Part shown: in pieces, positions 1 to 13,543 of the stretch
Layout of the letters: each line of letters opens with the position of its first letter
Numbering within the stretch: position 1 is the stretch's first letter
Assembly: GCA_009767595.1 (NCBI GenBank)
Contig: VSDK01017271.1
Location: 51,868 to 115,867 of the forward strand
Source: Symbiodinium kawagutii
Taxonomy: Eukaryota > Sar > Dinophyceae > Suessiales > Symbiodiniaceae
Reading direction: 5' to 3'
Length of the DNA stretch: 64,000 bases
Notes under the pieces: generated by a model
What the model saw: only the letters and a program-made list of their open reading frames with translations
What the model was told of the DNA's origin: nothing
The model's database searches: none
Made by a program: the position numbers and the translations under genes

Positions 1-17
1 ATGACGATGACGATGAC

Positions 18-66
<49 letters not shown>

Positions 67-126
67 GTGATGGTGATGGTGATGGTGATGCTGATGCTGA
101 TGATGATGATGATGATGATGATAGTT
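1..126 (+). repeat. (GAT)n / (GGTGAT)n microsatellite
   Basis: Uninterrupted ATG/GAT triplets pass into GGTGAT hexamers and back to GAT. Poly-methionine reading frames here are artefacts. Confidence 0.95.
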
Positions 127-1160
127 CCCGATTCTTTGGGGTGGGTACCAATCATGAATGATTTGCTACAATGCAAGCGTTTGTTGATATTTAGCAATGA
201 CTATGCTTGATAGTGTTTACAGCTGTCGTGGTTGTGGTTCAAGACACGACCTTATGGTGATCAAGGCTAATATAAACTTCTAAATAATCACAGAATTCAC
301 GGTGATTCAATACTTACGAATGGTCACGGTGGCCATTATCACCTAACTTGAGCATATAATATTCTAATATCCGTGATCATTAGTAGGAATAGTTGGTCAG
401 TAATAATCAAGAACCAACGTGAGTCATTGATCAGTCTTGGTCGACTCCAGAAGCCACAACATGTTGCGATGCCCCCACCCCTTCTCCATCAATCCGATGA
501 GCTCCTGGTGAGCCGCCGGTTGAATGAGGTAACGGTGGAGAACAAGCTGTTTCAAATGGTTAACAAGGGTTGATGATGGTTCCAATGATGTCTCCAAACG
601 GATAATATGATTGATCAATGTTAATAGTGTTTGATGATGGTTCCAAATTTGGATCATGTTCTATGGTTGATAGATGTTGATAGTGGTAAATGATTTAATG
701 GGTCACATGTCTTCAGTTGATGACTAAGTAATTGCTAGATAGGGGCAAGTTTTGCTTAATCATACGGGATGAAAATCTATAACCATCCCGCTGTAGTTAG
801 AACATCCACCATATTCAATATCTATACTTTTTGCCTATTGGGGATGGTCCAAGCTGAGATTCTATCTACTATTTCAGGATCACTACGTATAGTTGCATAG
901 ATCAGCAGGTTACCCAAACAAACGGCTGTCTAACGATTGGAAGTAGCACCTCCCAGCATGGCTGGAAACATGCTGGTGTCATCCTAGCATTTCTGGTCTA
1001 TCTCTGGCAAGTGGCTGAATTTCTGGTAAGGCACCTTGGTTTTGAATCTGGTGACGCGAGTTGCAAGTGTGGTAACTTTCTATATTCTGCAGCCAATCAA
1101 TCTCCTGGATTGTCGGGCAAGTTGCAGCAAAACCATTCAACCTGGTCGCTGCAACCATCA

Positions 1161-2770
1161 TCAACCATCATCAACCATATCCCACCCGGAAACCCTTCGC
1201 CTTTCCCCAGCAGACTTTTCCCCCTTTGCCGCTCTATAGCTGCCATAGGCTGTGGGCCAAATTTCCGCATCGGCAAAGAGCTGAGGGATCCGCTCCAGGG
1301 GAACTCCTTTGGTTTCCCGGATGCAAAACCACACGAAGACGCCGTTCAGCCAGTTGAAGGCTCCGAAGATCAACCTGAAGTCGACCCGGAGGTCGTGGGG
1401 AGTTGGCCAACCGGTCATGGTGGGAGGAGTGGCCAATCGAAAATGGCTTGCACTTGGGCGTCTTGACACGGTGGGATGCATCGAAATCACTACCGTCGTC
1501 ATCAACCATGGTCCACCACGAACCAGCAGCAAAACCACAAAGATAGAAGTGAGATTCAATCATCCAGCCATGGTTTTGGGTCACCCAAACTTACCTCTGG
1601 GTGCATCGAGCGAAGAAAAATCATGCACTAAGTAAACTGCATGTCGTGACATAATTCCACCCCGTTCCATTAGGATTCCAAAAATGGTGACAGAGGCGTT
1701 CCCTCAAACGAAAAGAGCATTATCACTAGGTAGTTGCCTTTTCCAAGGTTTGGTTCATCAACCATTATTCAAAGGTTTCGAACATCAGTTTTTTAGTGCT
1801 ACCCTCACCATGTGCAGTTGTGACATCATTCCAAGGTTGGGACCCCCCAAGTTCTGTGTGAGCCACAGTGGCGAAGAACAGATTAAAGGTAGGTTCACTT
1901 CTTCCAGTAATATACACAATCTCTTGGAGGAAAATGGTTTTGACTGGGCATGACCAAAAAAAGTTTGCATCAACCAGGAAATGGCCATCATCTTAGCCAT
2001 CAGTTCACCAGGACTCAACCATCATGAAATCAATACTGCCCATGTTTATATAACCATGATTGACCATAATCTGTCAAAAGTATAGCAAAATCGACAAACA
2101 AAAAGTAGAGCTGAAAGCTTGCCCCAGTTGCAATGTGCCCACTATGGACCATCTCATGAATGCAGGCGTGATGTATACGACGACGGCATTCGCCACATAG
2201 TTCACAGTGACCGCCAGGGACACGGCAGAGGCCTTTTCGGACATGGAAAAGATCTCCGCGGGGTAAATCCAAGGGATGGTACCCCAGGCGAACTGGAAGC
2301 CAACACCGTAGATCACGACCATACCTTGGCAGCTTGAGGCATCTGTGACTTCAGAACTTCAGAAGGCTTTGCAAATGGTTTGCATTTGTTAATACTGTTT
2401 AGTGGTTAGTAATAATGGATAATAATGGTTGAGAATGCTTGAGTTCATGTAGAATCGATACTTGAGGCCATCCAAAGTGAAGATCACCAGAAAAACAAAC
2501 AGCCTGATGTTCAAAACGTTGCTTGATCCAGGGGCAAGCATGCACCATGGACGTGCTGACACGTGTGTCCGATCGCAGCTCCACAGGATCTACACCTTTA
2601 TGTGATGTCCACTTCACGTGTAGCAACTCGTAACATCGACAACAGCAGCAGCAGCAGCAACAATGACTCGACAACAACAGCAACAGAAACGTCCAAAATC
2701 GTGACAACACACACACACACAAATCAATATAGATGTTTAAAATTGTTGAAAAAGACAAGAATCAACAAAC

Positions 2771-2812
<42 letters not shown>

Positions 2813-5800
2813 TCAACAACATCAACAACCATCAACAACCATCAACAACCACCAACAACCATCAACAACCATCAACAACCATCAACAACCATCAACAACC
2901 ATCAACAACCATCAACAACCATCAACAACCATCAACAACCATCAACAACCATCAACAACCATCAACAACCATCAACAACCATCAACAACCATCAACAACC
3001 ACCAACAACCATCAACAACCATCAACAGCTCCCGGACTACGAATTGCTAATCAATAGAAATAAATCGACTGAAGCTACAGTTACTTCTGCTGCTGCTACT
3101 ACCTACTACTCCCACTTCTAGTACTACCACCGTGCCAGGAACAACAAGCAACACGTGGCAGCAAGAACAACAACCGACGGGTGACTGCAACAACAACCAC
3201 AACATAAACGGCAACAGGGGCAGGGACAACAGCAGCAACAAACAGCGGCAAACCACAACTACACGCGCGTCGACAACAAGAACATACAAGAACATACAAG
3301 AACAACAACAAGATTTGAGGTGTTCTTTTCAGGTCCCACAGTTCTTGAGCTTACAAAATCCCACAAATAAGGGGGACATTGTCATAAACCCCAACATCCA
3401 ATACCTCATCAAATCATGGTTGTATAACCAACGACCACCTATTGATATTTTTTTCTCAACCAAAATACCTCTTTGCTCAGGCGTGAAGAAAATGTGGTGA
3501 AAGAACTCAAGCGCGCAACTGACCTGTGGAAAATTAATTCATGGGAGTTGACGATGCTTATGATGGTGTACAATGGTTTGATGATGCTTAACGGCGGTGA
3601 TGATGCTTCGTGGTGGTCAATGGTGATTAATGTTCTTGATGAAGGTCAACGATGGCATAACTGACGGTATAACTGTTTGCTCAGGATTGTTGTTGATGGT
3701 CAATGATGGTCAATGAGTGATGGTTTGTCTTATCATGCTGAGTTTCTGCCCAGCCACTCCTGCTACGTGAAGGTTTGTTTCCGCCAGCATCAATCATCAT
3801 TGACATTGACCACCAACCATCACTGAACGTGATGGCTCATGAAGGGGAATGTTGGCTGATACTGGTTAGTGCATGGCGCTGGTATGAACGTCTCCTAAAC
3901 ACATCACTCCACAGTCACATGTATGAATGAAGTTTTACGATCATAAATCTGTTGGTTTCTGCACCACCTGGGGCGCACTGTTGCCTTCCTTCTGCTAGCG
4001 ATCTCTGTTAGCAATCTGATTCATTCGTTCTACCGGTTGGTTCAGCTTGATACTCCCATGGATCGACCAATCCCAAGAATACAAAACCCCAACCACCGTA
4101 AAACCCCACCAGCAGTTTCCGGAAGCTCTTCAAACGGTGGCTCTCGATCACACCCCAAAAAACGTGCAGAATCAATCGTTCGACCTCCAATTCCCCCCTT
4201 TCACCAGCTTCTCACACCATGTACCTTAACCATCCTTAACCAGCTAACCGATGCTCAACCATGGTGAGCTACCAGCTACGCCCCCCCCAGGGGTAGCCAC
4301 GGCATGCCATGGCACACATGGTGAGGTACGGCCAGTTGATCTTCAGTGCCGTGGCCGCCAGCACAAGGCCTGGACCCATCATCAGCGTGGCCGCCAGCAG
4401 CTGACGCCGCCGACCGCCCTGCTGGGAGTCGACCAGCAACAGGCCACAGACGCAGCCAAGGATCATGACACCTGGGAAGCTCATGGCAGCTGGTGGCTGG
4501 TGAGTGGTGGCTGGTGCTTGGTGGCAACCAGCTGGTGAAGAGCAGTGGCAAGGGTCCCCTGCTCAAAGGAATTTCCACCTTGAGGATCTGGTTCGTTTGA
4601 TATCGTTAAGCATGACTGGGCAATCATTTCCTGGTCCCTGGCGTCACGAGGTGACCGAAGCGTGGATGTTGCCAGGTCTACCGATAAGAATTGAGTTCTG
4701 GGTTTACCCTGTCCCATCCCGATTCTATTTTGAACACCTCGATAAATAGCAAATGTCTCGTTTTTGCTTGCCAGATGGGCACCCAGAATATAAACCCTTG
4801 GGTCAGACCCCCAGAACCTGCTGGACATTGGGCCCCTGACTAACCCACAAGAGTAACACCAATGAAGGAGCGTTCATCATGGTCAGGCAACAGCCAAGCA
4901 GTGGCAAAAAGCGATGGGAATTGGACATGAGACTTCCTCGGGAAGTGCCCTTGCCAGTTCTGACGATGCTGAGAGTGATCTGGGTGATGAAACACAACGA
5001 TACTGATAGCGACAGCAATGATCGCAAAGTGGTGAAAAGAATCATGGGAACAATTATTGTGGATTTCTCTCGAGAAATCCCATGGTTTGCCTTGGAAATC
5101 CCATGGCTTCCCAGTGTGCACCCCTTCCATCAAGACACTATTGAAGATGGAGTTGAAGAGGATGGGGTCCTCAATTCCACAGTGCTTGAAAAGCGTAGCT
5201 GCGTAGCCCAGAAAGGCATTCACACCTCCGGAACGTGTGGAGCTGGTGATTCAGCGATGCGGGACATTTTATGACTGCTGCATTGCCAAAACATGTAAAA
5301 TTGACCTTTGAAGCAACAAATACCCTCGCATCTTGAAAATGAAAGGCTAGCTGGCTGTTGGACAACTGTGATTCATCTCAAGGAAGCGTGCTTGAAATCT
5401 CAAGTATTGATAAAGGAACCATGGACAAACACATGCTTTTTGACTCCTTGGGGTGTTCATAGATGTTCAAAACTAGTGCCTTTCCCCTGAGATCTAATCC
5501 CCCAGCCCTGGACGAAAATGCAAGGCTTCTTGGAGCCTTTGGGGCAAAGCCGAAGGTCTGTGACCATTCATTAGTCACCATTCATTGAGCAGTACCATCA
5601 GCCATCGACCTTAAGCCATCAACTAGCCACTCCTTAAAACCCATTATCAACTAAGCAAATCGCAAGAACTAACCATCAGTGAATCAGAAATCAGCCAGCA
5701 GCTTAGCCATTCATCAACCACCAGCCATGTCCCCCGCGTTTCTCCACCGTAGCCACAGCCACCACAACGGGGCGACTGGCCGTGGCACCTGAGGTCTGCT

Positions 5801-8800
5801 GTCCCACCACCAGCGCGCACGCGATGAGAACTCGCTTGCGCAGGTTGGGCTCCTGGAAGAGGCCCTGGAAGGTCACGTGGTCTCCTGAGAAGCGAAGCCG
5901 AAAGAAGCGCTGGGACCGTGAACAGCTGGAAAATGTCATGATAACAATGATATAACTATGAGATCTATAGAACAATCTTGTATTCATATAACTATAATAT
6001 GATATATATATATATATAACTATGAGATTTATATAACAATCTTGTATTGTATAACTATGATATGATCATATAACCAGAAGTTATACCATTCCAGTTGATA
6101 ACTAGTTATACCATTCCAGTTGATAACTATATAACATTGCTTCTGAAAATAAGTTATCAACAATGGTAGGGTTAGGCTTAACAATTGAGCAATGTATAGC
6201 AATATGATCCAGAAGGGATGATGCTTGATGATGGTCAAAAACATATATTCAATCGTGAATAAGGCATCAACAAGCGCACATACTTGCATCCTACTTGGCG
6301 TTGTTTTTCCTTCGTCTATGGCTTTTCCTTCCTCTGTTGCTGTTACAATCGCTTGGAAGCCAACGCAATCAGCTTGAGCAACAAGGCACCTTCTCTACCC
6401 ATTCTTGTTGGTGGTAGTGCAAGCTTTCACTCTGCAATAACCAGCGGAGATGTTACAGTGTTGCTCCTTGTGTGGATCTATGGCTGGTTCTCATATAAGT
6501 CAAGCTGTTGATTCATCGCACTGCTGCTTATATACACTCTCTGTGTCTCTACCAAGGACCAGCAGTTGTCAACCAGTCCTGATGATCAGAAACCCTATGA
6601 TCCATATTCTTATTCCTGTCCATGCTATCATGCGTATAAGTGCTGTTCATTCTTGGTTTGTATACCTTGTCATCAAGCGTTGTTGACAGCGATCATCAAC
6701 CATAATCCCTACTATAGGGGTTTTCAACGCCGAACATTAAGACTTATTTATGACCTTTGTGATCATAATGTATCATCACTTTAGCTGTCGTTACTTACCC
6801 ATTTCTGTGTCAATCATATCAAGCGTGATACTAATCATATCAATCCTGTAGTGAACAAATTACCCAAGCATCAAATAAATCATGACTCATCCACCATTTT
6901 GAACCAGCTACGGATCCAAGTCAACTGCCATCAGCCATTCTTAGCCTCACTATTTGTCTATAAACTTGCTAGCCATTGACCAATCAACCAATCAACCCTA
7001 AGCCCCACCCAAGCCCCACCGCTCCTTCCATCTCCTGTTTGATCTGCTGCAAGATCTCCATGGCCTCGGGCCTCGCATCTCCCCGCCGCACGCGCTGCAG
7101 AGACCGCACGCCCTCCGCCAGCGCGACCTCAACGCCGCCCTGGCGGAAGCTGCGTTCCTCGGCGGCTCCCAGCCATTGGTTTGATCAGCGGCCAAGCGAC
7201 CAAGGAGGTTTTCGGAACCTATACCACTTGTATTCATAGATTTATAACACAAATCTATCATGTTGAACCTACATTTCTTTAACCAACAAGGAGGTTTTCG
7301 GAATGGTATCATGGTGTCTGCTTAAATCAGATTTATAAATGTTGACCACCACCATTGTTGATTAAAGAAATGAAGTATCGACCATAGATACAACCGATGA
7401 CCAAAGAATTAAGAATGGCGACTGTGGTTGGCGATGAAGCCAGGGTTGTATCCACCATCATCTGTTCATCCCGGCGAAAAACTTTTAGCCAAGGTGATCA
7501 TCTGGTAGTTCAAATGTCATCTGCTTTGTTGGCTTTTTTGTAGGTCAGGTCTGCCGCGGTTGTATTGTTTAGATTTGATGTAACATAGGCCTCCCAAGTG
7601 TACACCAGTTTTTTGCCCCAGATCATCAATATTATATCTTGCGAGGCAGCACTGTTGAACTCTGCTTGAACCTACCTGGGAGGTCTGGTTACATCAATTG
7701 CTGCATGGTGTGCTGTCACCAGTTCGGACTGTTGATGTTTCAAATTTACAGCGCGTTCACGATGAGTACTCCATTGGTGGTTTCTCAAAATAGGGGTACC
7801 CCCAAATCATCCAATATCATCCAATGTCGATAATTAATCGATTTAATGTAATAAACCGACCATTGTTGGGTCCCCGATTTTGAGAAACCCCTACGGGATA
7901 ATGATAATCCATTGTGTTTGATGGTGCTTCACGGTGGCTCGTCTTAAAGGGCAGTTCCCAACAACTACCACAATCCACGTTGGTTGCATAATGGTCTTGT
8001 GCGGACAGTATCTTTTCACAATCTGTTCATGGCCAAACACGAATTGCCTAAGCTGATGGATCACCATCTCATGCACTCAAAGAAAGGAGCGCCCAAATTC
8101 GATCAGTATAGCTTCATGATGGCTGACGTTTACTTTCGGATCAGTGATCCATGACTGGAACATGACTCAACCAGTCACCCCGTTGGACCTTCGGGTTTAG
8201 CTTCACTAGGAGGTCACCCTGAACCCTTCACAACTGGCGCCCAGCGTCCATCACGAAACGAGGCGACTCGGGAATGAAAAATCCGACCACCATGAGCACA
8301 CCGCCTGCCAGCCCCGGAAGGAGCATGCCCATGTACCAGTCCTGGGATGCTCAGTCGATTTGCTGATGCCTTAGAGGGACTCTGGGAAGCTGCTGTGTTG
8401 CGCATGGAATCACACTGTTCGAATTGGTGCCCTAGCGATTCATATGGTGGCGTCTCAAAATGGCACCCAAAAAATGTGGTTGGTTTGCGACCAGAAATGC
8501 TTACTATTGGATGATTTGGCGTCCCCTATGACTTGAGAAAGCACCATATCCCAAACATGAACCGAATCATTCAACTGCTGCATTCATTGATCCAGGTTTG
8601 AGTGAAAAAGCCAGCTTCGCTATTCCCCACCTGTTTCAGCATTTGATGGTGATGCCAGCTGTGAACCAACGCCCACTGAATAATAGTCATCCATCATGGA
8701 GCATCCATGAGCATGAACCTTTAAGACCTTTAATCATCAACTCGCCGTTCGTCAACCACTCGCCATCGTTTGACTATGATGAATTAAGTACTAAACAATC

Positions 8801-11800
8801 TCAATTAAAGCGTCAATTCATCAGCTAATCATCAATATCAACCATTTAGATAACCAAAAACTTGCCCATCAGTTCACCACGCTTATTCATTATCAGTTCA
8901 TCATCATTCCTCTCTGTTAGTTGCACCCACTTGAAACAACCAACAACGAAAATCGTTCAAAGCAGGAACTCTGCTTTGCCGCTGTCCTTGTTCAGCAGGG
9001 TGAAGAGGCAAGAAAGGAAACCTCACGCCAGCGCTCTGATCTTGTTTCAGTGGAGGTTCTTGAAGTCTGTACTTCGTTGCTGGCAAGGTTCCCAAAGTGA
9101 GAGGCTGAACTTGGTGGAAAACCACCCAGGGTTTCCCAAAACGTAACGAGGACCCCGTTTCGGCTGCTGCTTGGTTCTGGTTGTGATAAGCTGCTAGCAT
9201 CGGCCAGTTGATCAACCATCTGGAAATTGCTGGAAGGCCTCCGACTGGGGAACCAACAGCTTGGGGGTGCACCGTCGGAGCAAGATCATATTCTCGCTTC
9301 TCAACACCCTGCAGCCCAGCATTGAACCCTGTGAAATGTACAGTTCCCCTGCTAAACAAGGTGCGTGAAGATGATATGAGGGAAATGAATTGATGCCAAT
9401 GGCAAGTCCAAAAACGGATGCTGAAATCCTTGCATCGTAGCTGGGGAAATCTCCAGGACAGCCAAGGAATCCATGGTAACCCTGTCATCACCCCGGGGTT
9501 TCCAACGAGTCTCTACCCGGGCCGGAGAACCGAGGCACACCCCACCACCACGTTCAGTTGAAACAGCGATCCCGTGGCTCCACGGATCTCCGGCGTGGAA
9601 ATCTCGGCGCTGTAGAGAGGCAGGGCGAAGCAGCTGATACCAACACCGGCTCCTGGATCTGAGGGATCCCAGGGAGGAGGGGATGAAGTGGATAGGAAGT
9701 GGCTAGCACCTACGGCTTGAACCTGCTAGAACGTTGATACAATGGCTGTACCCCCTGGAAACTATGGTTATAACTTGCTCTAACCTGGATAGAAAAACTT
9801 GATACGATATGATACACAGGCTATATCACTTTGCAAGCTACAATCACCATGGTGACCAAGAAACTAAACAAGTACAGTTTTCAGGGGATCATCACCCCAG
9901 ATGTGCAGCTGTCACTCGTCATCCCCACACGTTTTGTCCCAAAAAATGATGGTTTCCCAGTCCCAGCTCCTCTCTGTCCGGCTAGCGAATTCACTGCTGG
10001 TTATGGCGCAAGCACCACACGAAACCAGCTCGCAAACTGACCATCCTCCAGCATTCCGAACCCTTGATGAACAACCGTTCATTGACCAGTGCTGACAATC
10101 AGCTAACCATTATCAACCATGGTTAACCATCGATTGATCATTGTTAGTCATTAGGTGACCATTAGTTGACCAATTAATTGGTTGATCATTATCAACCATC
10201 ATGATTAGTTGACCATGACTATCAACCACGGATTCACCACAAGCCGCGTGCTGCTCCTGTGACAAATCGTCCGACGAAGAACACCAAAACGCCTGAGCCA
10301 GCATGGGACTGGGCAGCGGGATTTTTGACAGAATACCTGTGGTCTTTGGATTATATATACCGTTTGGTCATCGTTAACAATGGAAAATCCACTATCCTTA
10401 GATGGTTTACCCTTTGAGAATGGCAGTTTTTCATCATTTTCCATTGCTATGTTACGAGGGGGTGATCAAACCCTACGAGCAACCACCTGTTCGGCTCGGA
10501 ATCTGCAAAGTATCAAGATCGACCAGTGCTCTTCTGAAAATGTCTTAACCATGGCTCCAGTCCATCTTTTTAGATGAAACTGCATTGACTCATAGACCTG
10601 ATTAGCAGTGAAGCCAATCAAAATCCCATCTGACTCCATCTGGTGGGCCATCTCATCTCCATCACGGGCCATCTCATCACGGGCCAACGCTCTTGCGCCG
10701 CGTTACTGTGCGCAGACGCATAGGACGCCAGGACGCATCCGACAAAGCACACGGCGCCCCCCATCTGCACGCAGGGCCGGCGCCCCTGCGACTTGGTCAA
10801 CGGCGGGCCCAGCAGCATGGCACCGGCGGCCGCGCCGAAGGTGATCAGCGTGGCACCCCAGGTGACGAAGCGGTTCCACCGGTGGTTCCGCAGAGAGCCT
10901 TCCGCGCTGCAGCTCCACGGGTCGCCGTAACGACCTGGCGGCTGGTGCCATGCAGGGCGGGCGGAGCATGGGCCGTGCCAAGCAGCGGTTGGATCAACCA
11001 GGGTAGGTGGCTGGAAAGCCTACAGGAGGGGGAATGAGGGTCCACTGGTTGGGGGGTTAGTAACTACCATCAACTGTTTGAGGAGCGGGTCATCAACCAT
11101 CCATGCAAGTAGATCCCTGGCTGGTCATGGGTATTCACAGGGAGGTAACCCCAAAAAGTGATTGGATCCCCTCCTCACCCATGGCGACCCCGTGATTTGT
11201 TTCTGACAACCCCTTTAGACTTTAGACCATGATTTCTGAAAAATGAAGTGGACGCCTCAGTTGTGTGGTTGCAATCATGGATGGCCCAAAGCAATCTTCC
11301 AAGTTGAGGGTTGGCGCGCTGCTGGGCGAGTTTAGACAAAGCCATCCTATGAGAATGGGTCACGGGCCCCAACAAACCACTTGCAGAACAGCTTGCCGCT
11401 GACAACGGGGAAACGGCTCATGTGCAGTTTTCACCCGTCCCTTGGTTCTCTGAGTGCTCAAATGACATAACAATCGATATCAGCCAGGCTTGTTGGTTGT
11501 TCGTCGTGATTAAGCATTGTTGAGAATGGCTTGCCATCGTAGAACATCAACCCAACATAACCCAACATCACCGTTCTTTTCACTATTGCTGGCGATGACT
11601 TTCTATTAGCCATCATCATCTTTAACCATTCACAATCACCCTGAACCGTCTTTAATCATCTCTAATTATCACCAAATTAAACGACAAATAGTCAAAACAT
11701 CGCTCTTAAGCCACAAATATTCAAAAAAAACTTAAACAAGCCCCTTCGCATCAGGATGAACGTCGTCCGGATCGCTGACCTACACACCACTCGTCCCGAA

Positions 11801-11912
11801 AGGACTCGAAGCTTTGGACGTTTCCGAAGTTGCCCTGGTCAAAGCCAAACATGGCGGCGCCCAGCATGGCCAGGGCCACTGCCACGTACATCTGAGGCTT
11901 GGCTGTCGCCAT
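1161..11912 (-). CDS. MFS sugar porter (hexose-transporter-like), 12 exons, complete
   Basis: Predicted 12-helix plasma- or organelle-membrane sugar transporter of the major facilitator superfamily (about 498-503 residues, normal for the family). Exons in coding order: 11912-11780, 10934-10707, 10292-10257, 9652-9539, 9021-8987, 8341-8234 (or to 8249), 7139-7025, 5884-5789, 5225-5139, 4471-4316, 2324-2135, 1374-1161. Family motifs follow in order: FGFDQG in helix 1 (exon 1), SQGRRP in loop 2-3 (exon 2), VGRFVTG in helix 4 (exon 3), EISTPEIRG (exon 4), PESPRF after helix 6 (exon 6), QQTSG in helix 7 (exon 8), DSQQGGRRR in loop 8-9 (exon 10), WGTIPWIYPAEIF (exon 11) and ETKGVPLE at the C-end (exon 12). 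Each join keeps frame. Every acceptor is AG|G and donors are GT or GA. Exon 5 is only 35 bases. The ATG at 11912 follows a CACAG that could be a trans-splice acceptor. The donors of exons 6 and 11 are uncertain. The last codons before the TGA run into repeat-like sequence. The substrate cannot be told from sequence. Confidence 0.93.
2641..2820 (+). repeat. CAG/CAA triplet and CA dinucleotide tract
   Basis: CAGCAGCAG and CAACAG runs are followed by (CA)n near 2710, then (CAA)n from about 2770. Glutamine or asparagine frames here are not genes. Confidence 0.9.
2821..3030 (+). repeat. 10-bp tandem array (ATCAACAACC)n, about 20 units
   Basis: The unit ATCAACAACC repeats with almost no substitutions (an occasional ACCAACAACC) over about 200 bases. 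Because the unit is not a multiple of three, all frames stay open. It lies in the last-but-one sugar-porter intron. Confidence 0.95.
7776..7893. mobile_element. MITE-like inverted-repeat element, copy A
   Basis: The left end GGTTTCTCAAAATAGGGG faces the right end CCCCGATTTTGAGAAACC, giving terminal inverted repeats of about 23 bases with two mismatches. The interior carries the subterminal CCAAATCATCCAAT motif shared in inverse orientation with copies B-D. It lies in the sugar-porter intron between exons 6 and 7. No coding capacity. Confidence 0.62.
8446..8545. mobile_element. MITE-like inverted-repeat element, copy B
   Basis: It starts GGTGGCGTCTCAAAATGG and ends CTATGACTTGAGAAAGCACC, the same ends as copy A with a few substitutions. 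CATAT on the left and ATAT on the right may be a target duplication. The interior shares TTACTATTGGATGATTTG with copy D. Confidence 0.55.
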
Positions 11913-13024
11913 GGCACTGTGGTGAGCTGAGCTGGTGGAGGTAACCGGTGGCGAACGATCCATAGCTATAGTGGTGGCAGGGGTGGAAACCCCTTATGAC
12001 TGATTGATGTGGGTAACTACCTATCAGGATCACCAAGGGTGGATTGATCATGATTGATTCTGAGGGATTGAACAAGTTAAACTAAACCATGACCATCATC
12101 CAATCATCAATGCGTGAAACCTCTTAGCATCTGCCCAGTGGTCCACCCTTGTGACATTAGTCGTTTTCATATGCTGCCATGAAGTTTCACTAATCACTGG
12201 GTGGAATCACAACCATGGCTGAAGCGCCCTAGTTTTGTACTTGCCTGAAAACGCGACATGCAGGAAACGAATGTGCAATCCTCTGTGCCAGGGTCCTCGA
12301 GCACTAGACAAGTGCCGAGAGAGGTATGGAGACAAACCCGAATTCCTTCGTCCCGAAGGCACTCCAAAGGCAAGAAGAGAGAAGACTGCGATACAAACGG
12401 AAAACAATACCCCATAGACAAACCCAAAACCTGTGGCCACCCAAACATAGAGAAAGTGAGAAAGGAGAGGGAGACGTTGCGCGGCATCCCAAAAGTCCCC
12501 TCACAACCCCCGGGTCCCAATTCCTGAGCTGCTTCAAGCGGATAAAAAAAGACGCAGAAGGAACACTGCTCAATACGATCAATTTGAATAACCAAAGCGC
12601 TTAGTGGAAGAATCAACATGGGATGCTGCTGCCCAAACCACGAAACGGTACGCCATCATTGCGATCGACAATGCCAAAAAAAATGCAGGAATAAACGCAC
12701 ATTGCTCATTTGCTCGAGTTGTTGGCACCGGAACCCAACAGCGGAGACACCAGCCTGAGAATCTGCCCCTGTCAGAAATCAACTGGGATCGTAGGGGGGA
12801 ACCAATTCTGCAACATCCAAGCCTACCTTGGATTGCGATCAACGTTTCACTACTAATTTCACTACCCTCTTGTTTCCCCAAGTGCAGTGCTGTGAGTAGC
12901 TCATTGGTGTCTAAATGCTTCAATTTTCTTTCGCCCTTAAACAGTGCCAAGAAATGATTCTTTGACTTAACTCGCAGCGTAACTTGTAGCCCCAGGAAAA
13001 AAACCAACTGTCTCCAAAACTCAC
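11913..13024. other. Upstream region of the sugar porter
   Basis: No supported gene. A 142-codon minus ORF and a 118-codon plus ORF overlap each other at 12.6-13.0 kb without motifs, G/C-ending codons or acceptor signals, so both are treated as chance. No spliced-leader relic or promoter motif was recognised. Confidence 0.5.
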
Positions 13025-13084
13025 CAGTCCCGGCCAGTCCCCGTTTTCTTCTCGCAGGGGCGCAACAGGGTCAATCCCAAGCAC
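13025..13084 (-). CDS. Exon-like segment of 20 codons with canonical splice borders, unidentified
   Basis: CACCTTAG|GTGC is followed by VLGIDPVAPLREENGDWPGL and then CTG|GTGAGT, the only textbook GTGAGT donor noticed in the window. The length is exactly 60 bases, phase 0 to phase 0. A neighbouring minus-strand island at 13203-13181 (QLAFRLA after an AG|G acceptor) may be the exon before it. These lie 1.1 kb upstream of the sugar-porter ATG. They could be the 3' end of the unidentified gene or an upstream exon of the porter. Not recognised. Confidence 0.4.
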
Positions 13085-13504
13085 CTAAGGTGACCTTAAC
13101 CAATCAAATAATCCCAGTAGCCACCTATTCCCAGCAGGCTGAAGGTCAGTTCACCGCTCGATTCAGCGCTTTCACCGCTCCTGCCAGGCGGAAGGCCAGT
13201 TGCCTGGGTAGTCCAGACGCACTAAACCGGCCTCGGCCCGCGCGGTGAAGGCCAGCACTACAAAAAGATGCCAGGAGAAAATGGTTGGATAATAGGTGTA
13301 ATTTATGGTTAATGCTTGATCACAAAAATGGTCCAATGCTTAATCATGGTTCGTAAAGACAGTTCTTCAGAAGAATAATGATCACTGATGGCCAGTTGTG
13401 CTTAATAATGATGATACATTACATGATAGCTATTGACCAAATAATCTTGAGTAGCGTGATCCAGCAATGACAGTTCGATTCAGTCTCATGCACTTTTAAA
13501 TATA

Positions 13505-13543
13505 GATATATTTTTTTTAGATATATATATATATTATATAAAT
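13505..13543 (+). repeat. AT-rich (TA)n tract
   Basis: [40 protein letters not shown] sequence. No other signal. Confidence 0.85.

Noticed and set aside
2821..3030. Possible CRISPR-like array
   Set aside because: The units are contiguous decamers without spacers, and the genome is eukaryotic.
2563..3057. Gln/Asn/Thr-rich plus ORFs
   Set aside because: They are translations of CAG/CAA and ATCAACAACC repeats.
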